NCBI GenBank assembly: GCA_022791315.1
Contig: JAAVYW010000036.1
Coordinates: forward strand, 1 to 53,720
Reading direction: 5' to 3'
Source of the DNA: Oscillospiraceae bacterium
GTDB lineage: Bacteria > Bacillota > Clostridia > Oscillospirales > Ruminococcaceae
DNA: 53,720 nt
Part shown: piece by piece, positions 23,796-32,475 of the stretch
Layout: each line of letters opens with the position of its first letter
Numbering within the stretch: the stretch's first letter is position 1
Notes under the pieces: generated by a model
What the model was told of the DNA's origin: nothing
The model's database searches: none
What the model saw: the letters and a program-made list of their open reading frames with translations, nothing else
Translations under genes and position numbers: made by a program

Positions 23796-24956
23796 ATGGG
23801 ACGGCCGGGTTATCACTTTTGCCTGCTGCACCAGGGGCAGGCGTGGGCTGGGGGCAGCGGCGGCAGGGTGGACATTTTGGGCGGAGAGGCAGTGCTGCCG
23901 GAAGGTGGTGAGGGCTGGCGGTGTGCCCTTTCCCAGGGGGAGAGTCTCTGGCTGGGGGGAGAAGCGGGCGGGCTCTTCCGGCTGGAAAAGGGCCGGCTGG
24001 AACAGGCGGCGCAGCTGCCGGGAGGTATTGTGTCGCTGCTGCCGGTGGGGGACGGAATGGCTGCGGTGACAGAGGAAGGGGGCTGCTTTTTGGGCGGGAG
24101 TTCCCCTGGAATTTGGCTGGCCGGGGAGGCATTGCCGCCGGGAAACCCGGTGGTGGGCGCTGCCCTGGGCCGGGGTGGGCTGCTGGCCTTGACGGCGGGG
24201 GGCTCCCTTTTCTCCTCTAAAGACGGGACGTCTTGGGAACATCGGGAGTTCCACCGGGACTACGCAGGATATTATCCCCCTTGCACCTTCACGGCGCTGG
24301 GCTTTGCCGGAGGGAAGTTTTTGGCGGCGGCACTGGGGGAAAAGGGGGAGCCGCTGCTCTTGGAATCCCTCTACGGCGGGGTGTGGAAGATGCAGCCCTT
24401 AGACAGCATGTTGGCAGGCAATGCCCGGCAGGCGCTGGGGCGGAGGATTAACGGGGTGTGCTGCGAGGAGGCGTCCGGCCAGGTGTTTTTGCTCTGCGAT
24501 GCGGGGGAGCTGGCGGTGCTGCCGGGGTGCCCAAAGTGTATGCGCCTCTCCCGGCCCATAGAAGAGGGGATTTGGGCCGGCGCGGCGGGGCTGGGGAAGC
24601 TCTGGCTGGCAGGGGAGGGCTTTGCCTGGCGGGCGCTGGACTTGGGCCGGGTGCGGCAGCTGCGGGTGGGGGCCGAATATGCCAAGACGCTGCTGGAAGC
24701 AGGGGCGCTGCTGGTGGATTTGCGGGGGGAGCGGGAGTTTGCAGCCCTGGCAATTCCCGGCAGTGTGAATCTCCCTGTGGAACGTTTGACAGAGGGGTTG
24801 GAGCAGATTCCCCGGGATACCACCTTGGTATTTGTCTGCGCCAGCGGGGCACTCTCGCCCGGGGCCTGCGAGACGGCGCTGGAGATGGGATTTGACCGGG
24901 TGCATGACCTGGGCGGGGCTGGGGAGTGGTGGCGGCAGTTCCCGCCGGAGTTTTAG
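23796..24956 (+). CDS. beta-propeller-like protein fused to a rhodanese domain
   Basis: A 386-residue cytoplasmic protein with an unusual build. Residues 1-290 are repeated Gly-rich beta segments (GGRVDILGGE, LSQGESLWLGGE, GGSLFSSKDGTSWEHREF, GKLWLAGEGFAWRAL) that look like a six- to seven-bladed sensor propeller of the Ycf48/neuraminidase-like type; the SxDGxSWE piece is the most typical. Residues 295-386 are a single rhodanese domain: LLVDLRGEREFAALAIPGSVNLP, split by the conserved R, then the catalytic cysteine in FVCASGALS and HDLGGAGEWW. Rhodaneses carry persulfide sulfur. The start ATG 23796 is eight bases after GGAGG. It may report on or hand sulfur to a bound partner; this is not known. 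Confidence 0.75.
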   Translation: MGRPGYHFCLLHQGQAWAGGSGGRVDILGGEAVLPEGGEGWRCALSQGESLWLGGEAGGLFRLEKGRLEQAAQLPGGIVSLLPVGDGMAAVTEEGGCFLGGSSPGIWLAGEALPPGNPVVGAALGRGGLLALTAGGSLFSSKDGTSWEHREFHRDYAGYYPPCTFTALGFAGGKFLAAALGEKGEPLLLESLYGGVWKMQPLDSMLAGNARQALGRRINGVCCEEASGQVFLLCDAGELAVLPGCPKCMRLSRPIEEGIWAGAAGLGKLWLAGEGFAWRALDLGRVRQLRVGAEYAKTLLEAGALLVDLRGEREFAALAIPGSVNLPVERLTEGLEQIPRDTTLVFVCASGALSPGACETALEMGFDRVHDLGGAGEWWRQFPPEF

Positions 24957-25135
24957 GGGGAGGCAGAGAGGGGGCAGACTGAGCAGCCCACTGAGAGGGA
25001 AAGATGTGGCCAGCAGGCACTTTGTGGGTGGCCTTAGCCAGTGAAGTTCCCCTCTGTCCCGGTTGGGAGAGGGCTACAAGAGAGCGGGGCATGTGCCGAA
25101 GGAGAACCCCGGGGAAGAGAAAGGGAGAGCGGAAG

Positions 25136-26371
25136 ATGGAAAAGAAGAAGCTGTTTTACGGCTGGATAATTGTGGCGGCGGGGATTTTGTGCATGGCGGT
25201 GACAGTGGGGGTGAACAACTGCGCCAGCCAATTTGTGAAGCCGGTGTGTGCTGACTTGGGATTTTCCCGGCAGCAGATGAACGCCAACCAAACCGTCGTG
25301 GCGCTGGGAGGGATGCTCTTTTCCCTTTTTTCCGGGAAGTTCTATGCCCGGTTCCGGCTGAAAAGCGTGCTGTGCGTGGGGTCGGTGGCCATGGGGCTCA
25401 GTGTGTTTGCCTATTCGGCGGTATCGTCGCTGCCGCTGTTCTACTTGATTTCGGCGGTGCTGGGGGTGTGCAACGCCATGATTACCGTTATCCCCTTCTC
25501 CATCATCATCGGCAACTGGTTCCGCAAGCGATATGGCCTGGCGATTGGGCTGGCCTTTATGGGCAGCGGGGTGGGGGGCATGGTGCTCAACGCGCTGCTG
25601 GGCCAGTGGATTCCAGCGCTGGGGTGGCGGGCCTCCTACCGGCTGCTGGCTGGGATTATGCTGGCGGTGCTGGTGGTGTGTACCTTTTTTGTCATCCGTA
25701 TCCACCCTTCGGAGCTGGGGCTGGAACCCTATGGGGCGGAGGGGGAGACCGCCCTGGGACAGCAAAGACAGGGAAGCGAGGAGGGTATCCTGCTGCGGGA
25801 CGCCCTGCGTACCTCCCGGTTTTGGGCCATTGTGGGATGTACTGGGGTTATCTCCATTGCCATCAATGTGCTGAACCAATCGGTGGCGCCCCACTTGAGC
25901 GATGTGGGGTATTCGGTGGCCTTCAGTGCCGGGGTAGTCTCGGCGGGGTATGCGGGGCTGGCTATCGGCAAGATTTTGCTGGGGCAGCTTTTTGACCGCA
26001 TTGGCAACACGGCCTCCACCCTCATTGCCGGGGGTGCGCTGCTGCTGGGGCTGGCCGGGCTGGCCTTTGCCCAGGCGCTGCCCATGCTGGCTGCCATTGT
26101 GGTGGGAGTGGGGCTGGGATGCGCCTTTGGGTCGGTGGCCTATCCCATTATCACCCGAAGCCTCTTTGGGCCGCGGGACTACAGCGCCATTTACGGCGTG
26201 GTGGTGGCGGCCTCCAACTGCGGGGGGATTATTGCCCCCATCTTCTCCGGCGGCATCTTTGACCGCAGCGGCTCCTATGTCCCGGCGTTTTTCATCAGCA
26301 TGGGCTTTGGGCTGGTGGGGATTGCGGTGTATGTCTATCAGTTTGCCCGGATGGGGAAAAGGGGGAAATAG
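25136..26371 (+). CDS. MFS transporter (oxalate/formate antiporter-like)
   Basis: A 411-residue major facilitator with 12 predicted membrane helices. The opening FYGWIIVAAGIL and the early NNCASQFVKPV resemble the OFA (oxalate:formate antiporter) family; the loop 2-3 motif is present in weak form (GKFYARFRLKS). A cytoplasmic loop rich in Glu/Gln separates the halves near residue 200. Substrate prediction is not possible beyond an organic anion. The next gene, a ribokinase-family kinase, starts two bases after the stop, so the pair likely imports and phosphorylates, or exports products of, one compound. The start ATG 25136 follows GGGAGAG; the frame upstream to 25004 lacks a site. Confidence 0.85.
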   Translation: MEKKKLFYGWIIVAAGILCMAVTVGVNNCASQFVKPVCADLGFSRQQMNANQTVVALGGMLFSLFSGKFYARFRLKSVLCVGSVAMGLSVFAYSAVSSLPLFYLISAVLGVCNAMITVIPFSIIIGNWFRKRYGLAIGLAFMGSGVGGMVLNALLGQWIPALGWRASYRLLAGIMLAVLVVCTFFVIRIHPSELGLEPYGAEGETALGQQRQGSEEGILLRDALRTSRFWAIVGCTGVISIAINVLNQSVAPHLSDVGYSVAFSAGVVSAGYAGLAIGKILLGQLFDRIGNTASTLIAGGALLLGLAGLAFAQALPMLAAIVVGVGLGCAFGSVAYPIITRSLFGPRDYSAIYGVVVAASNCGGIIAPIFSGGIFDRSGSYVPAFFISMGFGLVGIAVYVYQFARMGKRGK

Positions 26372-26373
26372 CG

Positions 26374-27264
26374 ATGGGGCGCATTTTGAATTTTGGGTCG
26401 CTGAATATTGACGAGATGTTCCAAGTCCTGCACTTTGTGCGGCCGGGGGAGACACTGGTGCCAGAAAAGGTGGAACGGATTCCCGGCGGGAAAGGGCTCA
26501 ACCAATCGGTGGCGGCGGCCAGGGCCGGGGGCGCTGTGTGGCACGCCGGGGCCGTGGGGGAGGACGGGGCATTTTTGACGGCGCTGCTGGATTCCTGTGG
26601 GGTACACACGGAGCTGGTGGAGACAGTGCCGGGGCTCAGTGGGAAGGCCGTTATCCAGGTGGATGCCAGCGGGGAGAACTGCATTTTGCTCTATCCCGGA
26701 GCCAACCACGGCGTGACCGAGGAGGCAGTGGAGAAGGCGCTGGCCCGGTTTGGGGCGGGAGATTTGCTGCTGCTGCAAAACGAAATCAACCGGTTGCCGG
26801 AGATTTTATGGGAGGGGAAGCGGCGGGGAATGCTGGCGGCCCTGAATCCCTCGCCTGTCACGCCGGAGGTGCTGGGGCTGCCCTTGGAGGAACTGGATTT
26901 TCTCATCTTTAACGAGATTGAGGGGGAGGCCCTTTCGGGACAGGACAGGCCGGAGGGGATGCTGGAGGAACTCTCCCGCCGTTGCCCGGGTTGCCGCCTG
27001 ATTCTCACGCTGGGGAAGGAGGGGGCCTATTACCGGGGGCCGGAGGGGCAGAGATTCCAGCCCAGCTTTGCGGTGGAAGCGGTGGACACCACGGCGGCAG
27101 GGGACACGTTTGCCGGGTATTTCTTTGCCTGCTGGCTGGCCGGATACTCGCCGGAGGAGTGCTTGGAATGGGCGGCGGGTGCGGCGGCGCTGGCGGTTTC
27201 CCGGCGGGGGGCTTCGGTGTCAATTCCGCAGATGGGGGAAGTGGAGCGGTTTTTCGGGCGGTGA
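26374..27264 (+). CDS. PfkB-family carbohydrate kinase (ribokinase-like)
   Basis: A 296-residue kinase of the PfkB/ribokinase family. N-terminal substrate motifs are FGSLNIDEMF and GGKGLNQSVAAARAG (39 onward). The C-terminal signature DTTAAGDTFAGYF is at 238-250 with the catalytic base D244 and anion hole A241-A-G. It phosphorylates a sugar such as ribose at the expense of ATP. It lacks the strict NxNxG features by which ribose specificity could be claimed, so the substrate is left open. Two bases separate it from the MFS gene, showing one operon. Confidence 0.87.
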   Translation: MGRILNFGSLNIDEMFQVLHFVRPGETLVPEKVERIPGGKGLNQSVAAARAGGAVWHAGAVGEDGAFLTALLDSCGVHTELVETVPGLSGKAVIQVDASGENCILLYPGANHGVTEEAVEKALARFGAGDLLLLQNEINRLPEILWEGKRRGMLAALNPSPVTPEVLGLPLEELDFLIFNEIEGEALSGQDRPEGMLEELSRRCPGCRLILTLGKEGAYYRGPEGQRFQPSFAVEAVDTTAAGDTFAGYFFACWLAGYSPEECLEWAAGAAALAVSRRGASVSIPQMGEVERFFGR

Positions 27265-27341
27265 CGGTGGTTTTAATTGACAGCCGCGAGGGGAAGAAGG
27301 ATTGGGTTCCTATGGGGAATTGACCGAGGCCGGGCTGCGCA

Positions 27342-27370
27342 TTGACAGGGGAGGCGGGATGTGCTACCAT
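27342..27370 (+). promoter_or_regulatory. SigA promoter of the ybjQ-like gene
   Basis: Perfect TTGACA (27342-27347), 17 bases, and TACCAT (27365-27370) with an extended TGC before it. Confidence 0.7.
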
Positions 27371-27404
27371 GGGGATACCGAAAAACAGGAAAGAGGATGA
27401 AAGC

Positions 27405-27725
27405 ATGATTGTGACGACGACGCCCTCTGTGGAGGGGAAACGGATTGTGGAATACCGGGGGATTGTGTTTGGCGAGGTGATTTCCGGCGTGGACTTTATA
27501 CGGGATTTTGCCGCCGGGCTCTCCAATTTCTTCGGCGGGCGCTCAGGCGCCTATGAGGACGAGCTGATTCAGGCTAGGCAGAACGCGGTGTATGAGATGC
27601 AGCAGCGGGCTGCCGAGCTGGGCTGCAATGCCGTGGTGGGGGTGGACATCGACTATGAGGTGCTGGGGACAAACAACGGCATGCTCATGGTGACAGCCTC
27701 CGGGACAGCCGTGATTGTGGAATAG
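27405..27725 (+). CDS. YbjQ family protein (DUF74)
   Basis: A 106-residue protein of the YbjQ/UPF0145 family. It has the opening [40 protein letters not shown] split over a loop, [29 protein letters not shown], and a short beta end. Members form pentamers, and their role (heavy-metal binding has been proposed from structure) is not settled. ATG 27405 follows GAGGA by seven bases. It is transcribed alone between its own promoter and a terminator. Confidence 0.9.
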   Translation: MIVTTTPSVEGKRIVEYRGIVFGEVISGVDFIRDFAAGLSNFFGGRSGAYEDELIQARQNAVYEMQQRAAELGCNAVVGVDIDYEVLGTNNGMLMVTASGTAVIVE

Positions 27726-27741
27726 GGGTTTTGTTTAAGAG

Positions 27742-27777
27742 AGAATCCTCTGGCTTTAAGCCGGGGGATTCTTTTTT
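27742..27777 (+). terminator. intrinsic terminator of the ybjQ-like gene
   Basis: A 14-bp stem AGAATCCTCTGGCT/AGCCGGGGGATTCT with two G-U pairs and a three-base loop, followed by TTTTT. Confidence 0.9.
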
Positions 27778-27959
27778 GCTGCTTTAGGGGGAATGAAGGG
27801 CCTTGGCACAAGAAAAGATTGATAAATACTAAAGGTTTAGTAATGGAGATACATCAAATGATATGTCCTGTTGTAATGAGCGGGGAACAGCGCGAGTAAT
27901 TCAGTTCCTTTTTAGGGGACAGCAGGAGTGCCTGGGAGAAAGGAAAACCTAAAAAGTGC

Positions 27960-27988
27960 TTGACGAGGGAAGAGAAGAAAAGTATAAT
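27960..27988 (+). promoter_or_regulatory. SigA promoter of the abrB-acyltransferase operon
   Basis: TTGACG (27960-27965), 17 bases, perfect TATAAT (27983-27988). Start expected near 27995. The upstream spacer (27778-27955) is AT-richer than the genome around it and contains TACTAAA-gg-TTTAGTA (27827-27842). Confidence 0.8.
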
Positions 27989-28010
27989 CAGTATAACAAA
28001 TCATACTTTT
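27978..28010 (+). promoter_or_regulatory. inverted repeat over the -10 (candidate AbrB operator)
   Basis: AAAAGTAT (27978-27985) and ATACTTTT (28003-28010) are exact inverted copies separated by 17 bases. The left arm runs into the -10 box and the right arm into the leader. Binding here would block the promoter; autoregulation by the AbrB protein encoded next is inference. Confidence 0.55.
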
Positions 28011-28030
28011 TAGAAAAGGGAGAGATGGGG

Positions 28031-28243
28031 ATGAATGGGCCCAAGGGGAAATATGCGTGGACGGTTTCGGTGGGGGAAAAGGGGCAGATTGTGATACCCA
28101 AGCAGGCCAGGGAGATTTTTGGGATTAGGCCGGGGGATACCCTGATTTTGCTGGGGGATGCGAAGCAGGGGCTTGCCATCCCGCCCAAGGATGTGTTGGC
28201 CCAGCTGGCGGCGCGGATTTTTTCCGAGGGGGACGAGGGATGA
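28031..28243 (+). CDS. AbrB/MazE/SpoVT-family DNA-binding protein
   Basis: A 70-residue swapped-hairpin AbrB-fold regulator. The core SVGEKGQIVIPKQAREIFGIRPGDTLILLGD covers residues 13-43 (two adjacent parts) and is followed by a short helical tail. Such proteins bind as dimers or tetramers to AT-rich DNA. ATG 28031 is the likely start, eight bases after GGGAG; the frame is open to 27956, but that would include the leader and the inverted repeat. The stop overlaps the acyltransferase start (ATGA). It is not followed by a toxin, so it is a regulator and not an antitoxin. Confidence 0.87.
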   Translation: MNGPKGKYAWTVSVGEKGQIVIPKQAREIFGIRPGDTLILLGDAKQGLAIPPKDVLAQLAARIFSEGDEG

Positions 28244-29316
28244 GACGGCACTACTTGGACAATATCCGATGGATGGCTGTGGTGCTGGTGCTGGTTTACC
28301 ATGTGGCCTATCTCTTTAACCACGTGGGGATTCTGGGCGGTGTTGCGCCGCTGCCTGGCGGAGAATGGGTGGACGTGTTTGGGATGCTGCCCTATCCCTG
28401 GTTTATGGCGCTGCTGTTCTTGGTGGCAGGAATGAGTACCCGGTATGCGCTGGAAAAACGGAGCTGCCGGCAGTTTTTGGCGGAACGGGCCAGAAAGCTG
28501 CTGGTGCCCTCCACGCTGGGGCTCTTTGTGCTGCACTGGGTAACCGGGTATTGGAATGTGCGGCTGGGGGGCGGGGCGGAGTATATCCCGGGGTTCCTGC
28601 GCTATCCCGTCTACGCCCTCAGCGGGATTGGGCCGCTCTGGTTTGTGCAGATGCTCTTTTTGTTCTCCCTGTTGGGGTTGCTGGTGAAACAGGTTGACCG
28701 GGATGAAAAATGCTACCGGCTGTGTGGAAAATGCAGGTTGCCGGTGCTGGTGCTCCTTGTGGTTCCGGTGTGGGGGGCCGCCCAGGTGGGGAACCTGCCA
28801 GTCTTTACCATGTACCGCTTTGGGATTTACGGGATGTGTTATCTGTTGGGGTATCTGGTATTCTCCCATGATGAGGTGATTGAGAGGCTGGAAAAGGCCA
28901 AGCTGCCGCTGCTGGGGGCCGGGCTGGTGCTGGGGGCAGTGTTTGGATTCCGGTATTACGGGGAGGACTACACGGCGCCAGGGTGCCTACAGGGCCTGCT
29001 GGCAAACCTCTACCTCTGGGCCATGGTGTTGGCGATTCTGGGATGTGCAAAGGCCTGGCTGGATTTTACCACGCCGGTGTTTACCTACTGCGCCGGAGCC
29101 AGCTTTGGATGGTATGTGCTGCACTATCCGGTGGTGCTATGTGTGGCCTGCCTGCTGGCGGAATGGGGGAAGCTGCCTACGGCAGCGGTGTATCTGGCTG
29201 TACTGGTGTTGGAGCTGGGGATTACTGCCGGGCTCTATGAGGCGGTGAAGAGGATGCCGGTGGTGCGGTTTGCAGTACTGGGGAGAAAAGGGCAGAGGGG
29301 GAGTTCAAAAAAATAA
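28240..29316 (+). CDS. membrane acyltransferase family 3 protein
   Basis: A 358-residue integral membrane protein with about ten helices, of the acyltransferase_3 (OafA/OpgC-like) family. The catalytic histidine is H21 in LVYHVAYLF, with the following WFMALLFLVAGMSTRYAL and RKLLVP segments typical. These enzymes O-acetylate or O-acylate extracellular polysaccharides, peptidoglycan or glycans. The ATG overlaps the abrB stop, so regulator and enzyme are made together. It has the short form without a periplasmic SGNH domain. The acceptor is unknown. Confidence 0.85.
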   Translation: MRRHYLDNIRWMAVVLVLVYHVAYLFNHVGILGGVAPLPGGEWVDVFGMLPYPWFMALLFLVAGMSTRYALEKRSCRQFLAERARKLLVPSTLGLFVLHWVTGYWNVRLGGGAEYIPGFLRYPVYALSGIGPLWFVQMLFLFSLLGLLVKQVDRDEKCYRLCGKCRLPVLVLLVVPVWGAAQVGNLPVFTMYRFGIYGMCYLLGYLVFSHDEVIERLEKAKLPLLGAGLVLGAVFGFRYYGEDYTAPGCLQGLLANLYLWAMVLAILGCAKAWLDFTTPVFTYCAGASFGWYVLHYPVVLCVACLLAEWGKLPTAAVYLAVLVLELGITAGLYEAVKRMPVVRFAVLGRKGQRGSSKK

Positions 29317-29348
29317 CCAAAAGAGTGCTGGATTTTCCTGGGGAATTG

Positions 29349-29357
29349 TGATAAAAT
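29349..29357 (+). promoter_or_regulatory. possible extended -10 promoter
   Basis: TGA-TAAAAT 33 bases before the serine hydrolase start, with no clear -35. Confidence 0.3.
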
Positions 29358-29390
29358 GGAAAAAACAGAGGAAAAGGGAGGTTGTCTCTT

Positions 29391-30884
29391 ATGAACGAAT
29401 TGCTGCATTGTACCCCGGAACAGGTGGGGATTCCCACCCGGGCAGTCCAGGCTTTTTTGGACAGGGCAGAGCAGAAGGGGATTGAGCTCCACAGCTTTAT
29501 GCTGCTGCGGCACGGGAAGGTGTGCGCCCAGGGGTGGTGGAAGCCCTATGGGCCGGAATATGTGCACCCCATGTACTCCTTTAGCAAGAGCCTGACCTCT
29601 ACGGCGATTGGGTTTGCCGTGCAGGAGGGGCTGCTGGCCCTGGAGGACCGGCTTGTGGATATTTTCCCGGACAAGCTGCCGGAGAACCCCTCCGAGAACC
29701 TGAAAAAGGCCACGATACGGGATTTGCTGGTGATGGGCTGCGGTCATGAGACCGAGCCCAGAGGGGAAAAGGATTGGATTCGGGATTTTTTGGCCCATCC
29801 CTTTGTGTATGAGCCTGGGACGATGTTCCAGTACAACACGGAGGGCACCAACATGCTCTGCGCCGCGCTCTACCGCAAGAGCGGGCAGCAGCTCACCGCC
29901 TTTTTGCGGGAGCGGCTGTTTGACAAGATTGGCGTGGGCGAGGTGGCCTGCTTTGCCGACCCGGACGATGGCACTGAAATCGGCGGGGCGGGATACCGGC
30001 TACGCACGGAGGACATGGCGCGGTTTATGCAGTTTGTGCTGCAAAAAGGCGTGTGGAACGGGGAGCGGCTACTCAATGAGGAGTGGTTTCACCAGGCCAC
30101 CGGGAAGCAGATTGAGACGGCCAACGACATCTACCCCGGCAAGGAGGATTGGGCCGTGGGCTACGGGTTCCAGTTCTGGCGCTGCAAGCCGGCGGGGGTA
30201 TTCCGGGCGGACGGGCTATGGGGGCAGTTTGGCATTGCCATGACCGAGCAGGACGCGCTGCTCATCATCACCGAGGCCACGGGGCACACCCAGGATACGC
30301 TGGACATTGTGTGGGGCACCCTGCTTCCCGCCTTCCAGGAAGAGGCCCTGCCGGAGGATGCGGCGGCCCAGGCGGCGCTGGAATACCGGCTCAAAAACCT
30401 GACCTTGGCAGAGCTGCCTGCTGGGAAGCTGAATCCCTGGGACACGGCCAAGCGGTTTGAAAAGGCCTATGGCCCTGCGGGGAAAGAGCCTGCCTGCTTC
30501 TACCTGGATATGATTTGTTCTTTCCTGGGCGGGGGAGAAGAGCCGGCGGCACTGGAAAAGCTCTCGCTTATCTTTGAGGAGGACGAGGCAACCCTTTGCC
30601 TGACAGAGAAGGGGGAGGAACGGGAAATCGCCATTGGGCTGGCTGGGGACTATGCCTACAGCAGCTACCGGGGAGAGCCGGTGGCGTCCATGGGGCGGTT
30701 CCGCTCCCACTATGTGTTTGAGGTGGAAATCCGCTGTGTGCAGACGGCCTTTGGGATACGGGCGCTCTTCCAATTTGGGGAGGGGACGCTGACTGTCAGC
30801 CGCTGCAAGACCCTGCTGGGCTATGGCGACGAGCCTGCGGTGCCCGACCTGGCACTGCGGGAAGTGGAAGAAGAGGACGAATAG
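29391..30884 (+). CDS. beta-lactamase-fold serine hydrolase with C-terminal extra domain
   Basis: A 497-residue serine hydrolase of the PF00144 family. The nucleophile motif S63-F-S-K66 and the tyrosine motif YNTEG (Y-x-N position filled by Y-N-T, near 147) are clear, and the third motif region is DGLWGQFG near 275. Residues about 330-497 form a second, mostly beta domain found in some esterase/D-amino-acid-amidase-like proteins of this family. There is no signal peptide, so it is cytoplasmic. ATG 29391 is nine bases after GGGAGG. Substrate unknown. It is followed 34 bases later by the M32 peptidase gene. Confidence 0.85.
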   Translation: MNELLHCTPEQVGIPTRAVQAFLDRAEQKGIELHSFMLLRHGKVCAQGWWKPYGPEYVHPMYSFSKSLTSTAIGFAVQEGLLALEDRLVDIFPDKLPENPSENLKKATIRDLLVMGCGHETEPRGEKDWIRDFLAHPFVYEPGTMFQYNTEGTNMLCAALYRKSGQQLTAFLRERLFDKIGVGEVACFADPDDGTEIGGAGYRLRTEDMARFMQFVLQKGVWNGERLLNEEWFHQATGKQIETANDIYPGKEDWAVGYGFQFWRCKPAGVFRADGLWGQFGIAMTEQDALLIITEATGHTQDTLDIVWGTLLPAFQEEALPEDAAAQAALEYRLKNLTLAELPAGKLNPWDTAKRFEKAYGPAGKEPACFYLDMICSFLGGGEEPAALEKLSLIFEEDEATLCLTEKGEEREIAIGLAGDYAYSSYRGEPVASMGRFRSHYVFEVEIRCVQTAFGIRALFQFGEGTLTVSRCKTLLGYGDEPAVPDLALREVEEEDE

Positions 30885-30918
30885 GGATAGAATATGTGAG
30901 AAAGGGGTTTTGATTCCC

Positions 30919-32421
30919 ATGGAACTGAAAGAAGTGATAGAGCGGTTTAAAGCGCATCAGAAGAAGATGCGGGCCTATTGGCATGCGCTGGGGCTGCTCT
31001 CCTACGATTCCCGCACCACAGCGCCAAAGGGCAGCAGCAAGGGGCTGGGGCCCACGCTGGAGGTACTCAGCGAGGCCAGCTACAAGCTCTCGGTGGACGA
31101 GGGGTTTGTGGCGGACATTGACACCCTGATGGCCCACAAGGAGGAGCTGGATGACCTGACCCGGCGGGAGGCGGAGCACCTGTACAAGGAGATTTCCCGG
31201 ATGCGGAAAATCCCCATGGAGGAATATGTGGCCTATGAAGTGGTGCGCAATGAGTCGGAGACGGTGTGGCACCAGGCAAAGGCTGAGAACAACTACGCCC
31301 TCTTTGAGCCCTATCTGGACAAAGTGATTGACTATGAGCGGCGCTTTGCCCGGTATTACGCGCCGGACAAGCCGGTGTATGACACCCTGCTGGACAACTA
31401 CGAGGAGGGGATGACCACCCAAGTGCTGGACGGCTATTTCGCCCAGGTGCGGGAGAAGCTGGTGCCGCTGATTCACAAGGTGGCGGCCTCCCCGGTGAAC
31501 ATCCGGGAGGATTTTACCACACGCTCCTTCCCCATCTGGAAGCAGCGGATGGTCTCGGACTATCTGATGGACGTGCTCACCATTGACAAGAGCTACTGCG
31601 CTATTGGGGAGACAGAGCATCCCTTTACCACGGAGTTCAGCAAGTATGACGTGCGCATTACCACCAATTACAAAGAGACCAGCATGGCGAGCAATATCTT
31701 CAGTGTGATTCACGAGGGAGGGCACGCCCTGTATGAGCTGAACATGGGGGAGGACCTCACCGGCTCTGTGCTGGCGGGGGGCACCTCGATGGGGATTCAC
31801 GAGTCCCAGTCCCGGTTCTTTGAGAACTATATCGGGCGGTCGCGGGAGTTTGTGAACTATATCTTCCCGAAATTGCAGGAGGTGTTCCCGGAGCAGCTGG
31901 GGGATGTGAGCGCGGAGGAGTTCTATCTGGCAGTGAACAAGAGTGCCCCCAGCCTCATCCGCACCGAGGCGGACGAGCTGACCTATTCCCTCCACATCCT
32001 CATCCGCTACGAGCTGGAAAAGCAGATTATCTCCGGTGAGCTGACGGCGAAGGACCTGCCGGCAGCCTGGAACAAGCTCTATGAGGAGTATCTGGGGGTG
32101 TGCCCGCCGGACGACAGCCAGGGCGTGCTCCAGGATGTACACTGGAGCAGCGGCGGCTTTGGGTATTTCCCCTCCTATTCCATCGGCAGCGCCTACGGCG
32201 CACAGATGCTGGCCCAGATGGAGCGGGAACTGGATGTGTGGGGGCTGGTTGCCAAGGGGAATTTAGCCCCCATCGTGGGCTGGCTGACGGAGCGCATTTA
32301 CCGCTATGGCAGCGCCCGGAAGCCTGCGGAAGTGCTGGACAACTGTGTGCACGCGCCCTTTGACCCCCGGTATTATCTGGATTATTTGGAGAAGAAGTAT
32401 ACGGAGATTTATCAGCTGTAG
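30919..32421 (+). CDS. M32 family metallocarboxypeptidase
   Basis: A 500-residue zinc or cobalt carboxypeptidase of the M32 (thermostable carboxypeptidase 1/Taq) family. The zinc motif H265-E266-G-G-H269 is followed by the third ligand in GIHESQSRFFEN (Glu). DVHWSSGGFGYFPSYSIGSAYGAQ, conserved in the family and split here by a short loop, lies near residue 408. It removes amino acids from peptide C-termini, except proline, in the cytoplasm. The family length is about 500. ATG 30919 has AAAGGGG upstream. A strong shared terminator follows. Confidence 0.93.
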   Translation: MELKEVIERFKAHQKKMRAYWHALGLLSYDSRTTAPKGSSKGLGPTLEVLSEASYKLSVDEGFVADIDTLMAHKEELDDLTRREAEHLYKEISRMRKIPMEEYVAYEVVRNESETVWHQAKAENNYALFEPYLDKVIDYERRFARYYAPDKPVYDTLLDNYEEGMTTQVLDGYFAQVREKLVPLIHKVAASPVNIREDFTTRSFPIWKQRMVSDYLMDVLTIDKSYCAIGETEHPFTTEFSKYDVRITTNYKETSMASNIFSVIHEGGHALYELNMGEDLTGSVLAGGTSMGIHESQSRFFENYIGRSREFVNYIFPKLQEVFPEQLGDVSAEEFYLAVNKSAPSLIRTEADELTYSLHILIRYELEKQIISGELTAKDLPAAWNKLYEEYLGVCPPDDSQGVLQDVHWSSGGFGYFPSYSIGSAYGAQMLAQMERELDVWGLVAKGNLAPIVGWLTERIYRYGSARKPAEVLDNCVHAPFDPRYYLDYLEKKYTEIYQL

Positions 32422-32428
32422 AGAAGGG

Positions 32429-32461
32429 AAAAGCCCTGGGATGTGAATCCCAGGGCTTTTT
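32429..32461. terminator. bidirectional terminator
   Basis: AAAAGCCCTGGGA/TCCCAGGGCTTTTT, a 13-bp stem with a six-base loop, lies between the convergent M32 and DUF1846 genes and has A- and T-runs on both sides. Confidence 0.9.
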
Positions 32462-32475
32462 GTATAGGCTATCCA

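Noticed and set aside
25034-26455. 473-codon minus-strand ORF opposite the MFS transporter
   Set aside because: Low-complexity His/Gln/Pro product; the plus strand encodes a normal 12-helix transporter.
28031-28243. AbrB-fold protein as an antitoxin
   Set aside because: The coupled gene is a multi-pass acyltransferase, not a small PIN, MazF or other toxin.
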